Part shown: positions 59,746 to 64,000 of the stretch, piece after piece | How positions within the stretch are numbered: the stretch's first letter is position 1 | Layout: each line of letters opens with the position of its first letter | From: Prorocentrum cordatum | Taxonomy: Eukaryota; Sar; Dinophyceae; Prorocentrales; Prorocentraceae | Direction: 5' to 3' | NCBI GenBank assembly: GCA_963575745.1 | Contig: CAUYUJ010019590.1 | Location: 102,920 to 166,919, forward strand | DNA length: 64,000 nt | Notes under the pieces: model-generated | What the model was told of the DNA's origin: nothing | Databases searched by the model: none | What the model saw: only the letters and a program-made list of their open reading frames with translations | Translations under genes and position numbers: made by a program

Positions 59746-60214
59746 AATCAATGTACAGGACGGCTGGGTACCCTCTGCGCGCCCCGCGACCTCTCCCCGA
59801 ATGCGACGATGAATGAACTTGCAGGTCTGCGCAAGTACAGGACACAAGGGCACCCTGCTGCGAGGGGGCGACCTCGAATCAACGCGTCGTTGGTTCACAA
59901 GCGGCGCGCCCGAACTCAGAGGACATCGCAGATAGACCCCTCGCCGCGGCGCCAGCGGCGCGACGCTGGAACCATAATCATACCTTGAAGCCACATGAGC
60001 CCCCAAATCCGAAAGGACGCCAGGGTACCCTAGACAGGGGCCGCGACCTCCCGCCGGCGCGACGCGCTCAGACCGCCGCGGGCCAAGCCACCGACACCCG
60101 CGGAAATCACAGGACGCAAGGGTACCCTGCCCTTCGGCCGCAGAGGACACGACGCGCGATGCACAGGACACAAGAGCACCCTTGATTTCGCAGGGCCGAC
60201 CTTCTATTGGAACC
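59746..60214. repeat. Cluster of ACAAGGGTACCCTG-type repeats
   Basis: AGGACACAAGGGCACCCTGC at 59840, GGACGCCAGGGTACCCTAGA near 60016, GGACGCAAGGGTACCCTGCC near 60113 and GGACACAAGAGCACCCTTGA near 60166, each followed within 30 bp by a GCGACC or GCGCG segment. Unit length is irregular, about 55-180 bp. Related copies flank the other array at 52518-52620. Confidence 0.75.
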
Positions 60215-61930
60215 CGACTGTATCGTCGCCCCCTATCGTCGCCCCCATCGTCGCCCCGATCGTCGCCCCATATCCCCTCCTTTTGTCGCCCCAATCGTCG
60301 CCCTTCTCCTCAACCCTATGGTTGCCCCTATCCGCTTCTATCGTCGGCCCTATCGTCGCCCCGCTCGACGCCCAATATCGTCGCCCCTACCGTCGTCCCT
60401 ATTCGCTCCTATCGTCGCCCCAACCGCTGCCCCCTTATCGTCGCCCCTATCGTCGCCCCTATCGTCGTTCCCAGTCGCTCCTATCGTCGCCCCATATCGT
60501 CGCCCCTATCGTCGCCCCTATCGTCGCACCTATTCGAGCGTCTCGTCGCCCCAATCGTCGCCCCTGCCGTCGCCCATACTGTCTCACCTATCGTCGTCCC
60601 TATCCGCCCCCATCGTCGCCCCTATCGTCGCCCCTACACACGCCCATCGTCGTCCATATGCTCGGCCAGATCGTCGCCCCGATCGCCGCCCCTTACAGTT
60701 CCTATCCTAGCCCCTGTCGTCGCCCCAGGTTTGCTCCTATCGTCGCCCTTATTGTCGCCCCTATTCGCCCGCATCGTCGCTCCCATCGTCGCCCATGTCG
60801 TCGCCCCTATCGTCGCCCATATCGTCGCCCCGATCGTCGCCCGGATCGTCGTCCCATATCGTCACCCCTATCGTCGCCCATATCGTCACCTATATCGTTG
60901 CCCCTATCGCCGACCCTATCGTCGACCCTATCGTCGACCCTGTCGTCGACCCCAACGTCGCTCCTATCGTCGCTCCTATCGCCACTCCTATCGTCGCCCC
61001 GATCGTCGCCCCGAGTCGCCCATATCGTCGCCCCTATTGTCCCTCCATATCGGCGCCCAAATCGTCGCCCCGATTGATGCCCCTATTCGATCGCATCGTC
61101 GCCCCTACCGTCGCCACGATTGACGCCCCTATCGTCGCCCCTATCGTCGCCCTTGTCGGCACTCCTATCGTCGCCCCTATCGTCGCCCCTATCGTCGCAC
61201 TTGTCGTCGCTCCTATCGTCGCCCTTATTCGCGCATATCGTCGCACCCATCATCGCCCCAGATCGTCGAGCCAATCGCCGCCCCGATCGTCGTTCCGATC
61301 GTCGCCCCATATTGTCGTCCCTATCGTCGCCTCTATCGTCGCGCCTATCGTCGCCCCATGTAGTCGCCCCTATCGCCCCCTCCCATCGTCGCCCCTATCG
61401 TCGCCCCATGTAGTCGCCCCATGTAGTCGCCCCCTCCCATCGTCGCCCCATGTAGTCGCCCCTATCGTCGCCCCTATCGGCGCCCCTATCGTCGCCCGCA
61501 CCGTCGCCCTCCATTCGCGTCTAACGTCGCCACGATCATCGCCCCTATCGTCGCCCCTAATCGCGCCGATCGTCGCCATCTACCGTCCACCATATCGTCG
61601 CCCCGATTGCTGCTCCCATCGTCGCCCCTATCGTCGCCCCGATCGTCGCCCCTAACGTCAACGCTATTCGCGCCTATGGCTGCCCATCTCGTCGCCCCTA
61701 TCGTCACCCGTTATCGTCGCCCCCGTGATCTCGCGCATCGTCGCCCCTATCGGCGCCCCTATCGTCGACCCTATCGTTGCTCATACAGTCGCCCGTGCCA
61801 TCGCCCATATCGTCGCCCTTATCGCCGCCCTATTCTCGCATGTGCCGTCCAAAGCGTCGCCCATGTCGTCCCTCCTATCGTCGCCCATAAATCGCCCATA
61901 TCGTTGCCCCGTCTCGTCGCCCTCATCGTC
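60215..61930. repeat. 12-bp minisatellite (CCTATCGTCGCC)n, second locus
   Basis: Same unit as 27704-31842. Local variants include CATGTAGTCGCCCC (61356-61460) and a run of ATCGTCGACCCT (60914-60950). Confidence 0.94.
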
Positions 61931-62360
61931 GCGACAACTTGAACAGACACCAGACACAAAATTCCTCCCAACCGGGACCCGCAAGCGGCCCCCGAAAGTC
62001 GAGATAGGAACAGATGGACGCCTCGATTGTTTGTTTGCGACGCTGGTGTTCTTAGCACCATGCCTCAGGTTGGACCTCCAACCTTTTCTAGGTCGCGACC
62101 CGGTCAGAAGTTCGGGCCGAATCCAACCGCGGCCACGAGGGCGACCTGGGAGGCTCAAAAAAAACGCCAAGAGGCCGAAGTCGAAGCCAGAAGCCGCATA
62201 GCGAAGACGTCCAGCGCGCCAGCGCGCGGCCAGAGCGGCGCGCCAGCCAGCGCGCCAGGAAGGCAGCAGAATTTTGCAGCCTCGTGGGTTTTTCAAACCA
62301 AGTTGCAGGCGAGCGGGTGGGATGACTGTGCGAGCAATGGAAATGGCAACTCACTGCGAA
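61931..62360. other. Unique sequence with a possible short ORF
   Basis: A plus-strand frame 62027-62404 reads MPQVGPPTFSRSRPGQKFGP and a Lys/Glu/Arg-rich stretch (EAQKKRQEAEVEARSRIAKT). It could be a fragment of a small basic protein; no homology recognised. CAAACCAAGTTGC(A/G)GG here recurs at 63457. Confidence 0.35.
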
Positions 62361-62710
62361 CAACATGGTTATGCCCCATCACCCATCGCCCATCCCGTGT
62401 ATGAATCCATACCACCCCAGCCCAACCGGCATCGGCCCTTCCCACGTCTTCCTCTGCAAAAAACTATGCGCGTACACTCGTTTATCAAAAATCGACAGTT
62501 TTCAAACACTCGTTTCAAAACATGGGACGAATTGCACACGTGCGCGTCGTCGCGCGCGCATTATGAAATATTTCAACAACCTTCGGCTTCGAAAAGAATT
62601 CCAAATCGAAAATCCAAAAACGCATAAAGACATGGCTTCGCAACAGCGATTTCCAACAAAAAATGCGCGCGCCAACTCTCGCGAATACTTAACAAAACCA
62701 TACGTGTGTT
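62361..62710. repeat. Direct repeat copy 1 (pairs with 63609-63980)
   Basis: TGGTTATGCCCCATC, CATACCACCCCAGCC, ACCGGCATCGGCC and GCGTCGTCGCGCGCGCAT.ATGAAAT match in order the sequence about 1248 bp to the right, with many substitutions. Confidence 0.7.
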
Positions 62711-63608
62711 TCAACACGCTCGGAAAATACTACCAAACGGGGTTCGCGCGGACGCATGTCGAAATCGTTCGAACGCCCCTGCGCGCGTGCCGTCGCGCGA
62801 ATTGCTGCAACAAAAAAAATGCACACGCGCGCGTCGTCACGCACGCATGCCGAAATCCTCCAAAAAACCGGTTTCGCAACGACCTGAAAACCGAGTGTCC
62901 AAAAAGACATTCAAAAACACATGGTTTCGCAACATCAACTGCGAATTCTGGAGAGAACCATCCGTTGTTCTACATGTCCATCCAACTCTGCCAACGGGCC
63001 TCTGCCGCCGCATACCGACGTCATTCGCGAATATTGCGCGCGCTGGGGGGGGCACGATACGCGTCAAATACAGCCACGCGGGCCAGTCTCGCGCGACGGC
63101 CGCGCGCGCATGTCGAACAACTTCCCAAAACCTTTATCACCGACGCGAGGACGCCGTCATCGTCGTCGGCACGATCATCATCGGCGCCCGCACTGGCCGC
63201 GCTTTCGTCGGCGCGAACATCGTCACCAGCAGACTATCATCATCGCGTCTGCTGTTGTCGGCGTTGCCATGATACCGCGCCCGCCCAAGTCGCCGACACG
63301 AAGTGCCCTCTGGGACGCGCCCAGCGGTCAGCGCCACCGCGGCCGCGTCGGCGGCGCCAAACTAGCTGGCCGACGCGCGCGCTAAGATTGGCGCGGCCGC
63401 AGAGATGCACCAGCCAACGCCAAGCATGCATCGCAATCGCCACCGCATGGGCTTTGCAAACCAAGTTGCGGGTAGTTTGCGGGATGTTTGCAAAAGCATG
63501 GGTGTGCCAACTCGTTTGTTCAAATCAATTCTCTCTTCTAAAGAGGTAATCGCCTCTACCTCCCACTCCAACCTGGGATGATCGACCCCCCTTCTTCGAT
63601 TGCTGCCA
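62711..63608. other. Unique sequence between direct repeats
   Basis: Includes a further diverged copy of the GCGTCGTCACGCACGCATGC / TTTCGCAAC motif at 62820-62960 and a GTCGTCGGCA cluster near 63140-63260. Open frames (for example 62365-63549) have no recognisable protein and span the repeat, so they are not annotated as genes. Confidence 0.5.
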
Positions 63609-63980
63609 ACATATGATTATGCCCCATCGTCCATCCGAAACATGAACTCATACCATCCCAGCCAGGCCGGCATCAGCCACCGCCGCCATCCTGTGCAAAA
63701 ACTACATGCGCGCACGCTTGTTTCTCAGACTCATAAACTGCCAAAGAACCCCTTGCAAACAAAAACGGACGGAGTGCGCGTCGTCGCCCGCGCATGCCGA
63801 AATTCATCAACAACCCTTGGTTTCGTAAGGATTTCACCATCGAGCGTCCAAAACACAGACACACACACACAGACACACACACACACACACACACACACAC
63901 AACCATACAAAACACATGGTTTCGCAACGCGGATTTCCAAAACCAGCTCTGCGCGCGCCCTTGCGAATTCTAACGAAAAC
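63609..63980. repeat. Direct repeat copy 2
   Basis: Counterpart of 62361-62710, interrupted by the (AC)n tract. ATGATTATGCCCCATC, ACTCATACCATCCCAGCC and GCGTCGTCGCCCGCGCATGC are the anchor matches. Confidence 0.7.
63855..63901. repeat. (AC)n dinucleotide microsatellite
   Basis: ACACACAC with AGACAC interruptions, about 47 bp. Confidence 0.97.
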
Positions 63981-64000
63981 CAAAGATTTTCAACATGTTC

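Noticed and set aside
62365-63549. 394-residue plus-strand frame
   Set aside because: It spans the direct repeat and has no recognisable domain or coding texture; several overlapping frames are equally open.

Overview
The window reads as repeat-dominated, GC-rich nuclear DNA of a eukaryotic protist, most likely a dinoflagellate. Evidence: no operons, tRNA or rRNA; a Ty1/copia element carrying a methyltransferase-like segment before its integrase; a LINE with RNase H ahead of the endonuclease; an RT of the type that ends in a zinc knuckle and PD-(D/E)xK-like nuclease; and huge trinucleotide and minisatellite arrays. The taxon is inference from remembered family resemblance, not from a search.

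Layout. 1-3080: two related ~101-bp satellites. 3102-10780 (+): a broken multidomain gene with a UPF1-like SF1 helicase core. 10781-12105: GC-rich spacer with short tandem duplications. 12106-19240 (-): decayed LINE (ORF1, then RNase H, endonuclease, RT, C-terminus). 19244-21553: trinucleotide, hexanucleotide and 10-bp arrays. 22091-25566 (-): second non-LTR element (RT, zinc knuckle, nuclease), with (GGA)n on both sides. 27704-31842: array of a 12-bp unit (CCTATCGTCGCC). 31846-51956: composite insertion, a ~15.8-kb Ty1/copia element (32128-47939, minus strand) abutting a LINE (47940-51956, plus strand). 51957-52445: the 12-bp array resumes. 52446-60200: a mosaic of tandem arrays, including a 93-bp repeat with an open frame, (TAC)n, and a 216-bp satellite with a 24-bp palindrome. 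60215-61930: the 12-bp array again. 61931-64000: unique sequence with a ~1.25-kb-spaced direct duplication.

The copia element is the centre of interest. In sense order it carries Gag with two hydrophobic segments, a zinc-knuckle relic, proline-rich linkers, a KptA/Tpt1 RNA 2'-phosphotransferase domain, a RING-H2 finger, a retropepsin-like region, methyltransferase-like segments, integrase, reverse transcriptase and RNase H. Scattered through it are 30 copies of a tiny hairpin, sense consensus GCNNG-GNRA-CNNGC-C. Eight Watson-Crick combinations occupy the two variable base pairs and every loop obeys GNRA. I saw none outside this element. Most are read in one frame, giving a recurrent xG(N/D)xP peptide. 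I know of no described family matching this.

All retroelement copies here are damaged by stops, frameshifts or lost catalytic residues, so the functional statements describe ancestral elements. Nearly all open frames inside the tandem arrays are composition artefacts and are left out.
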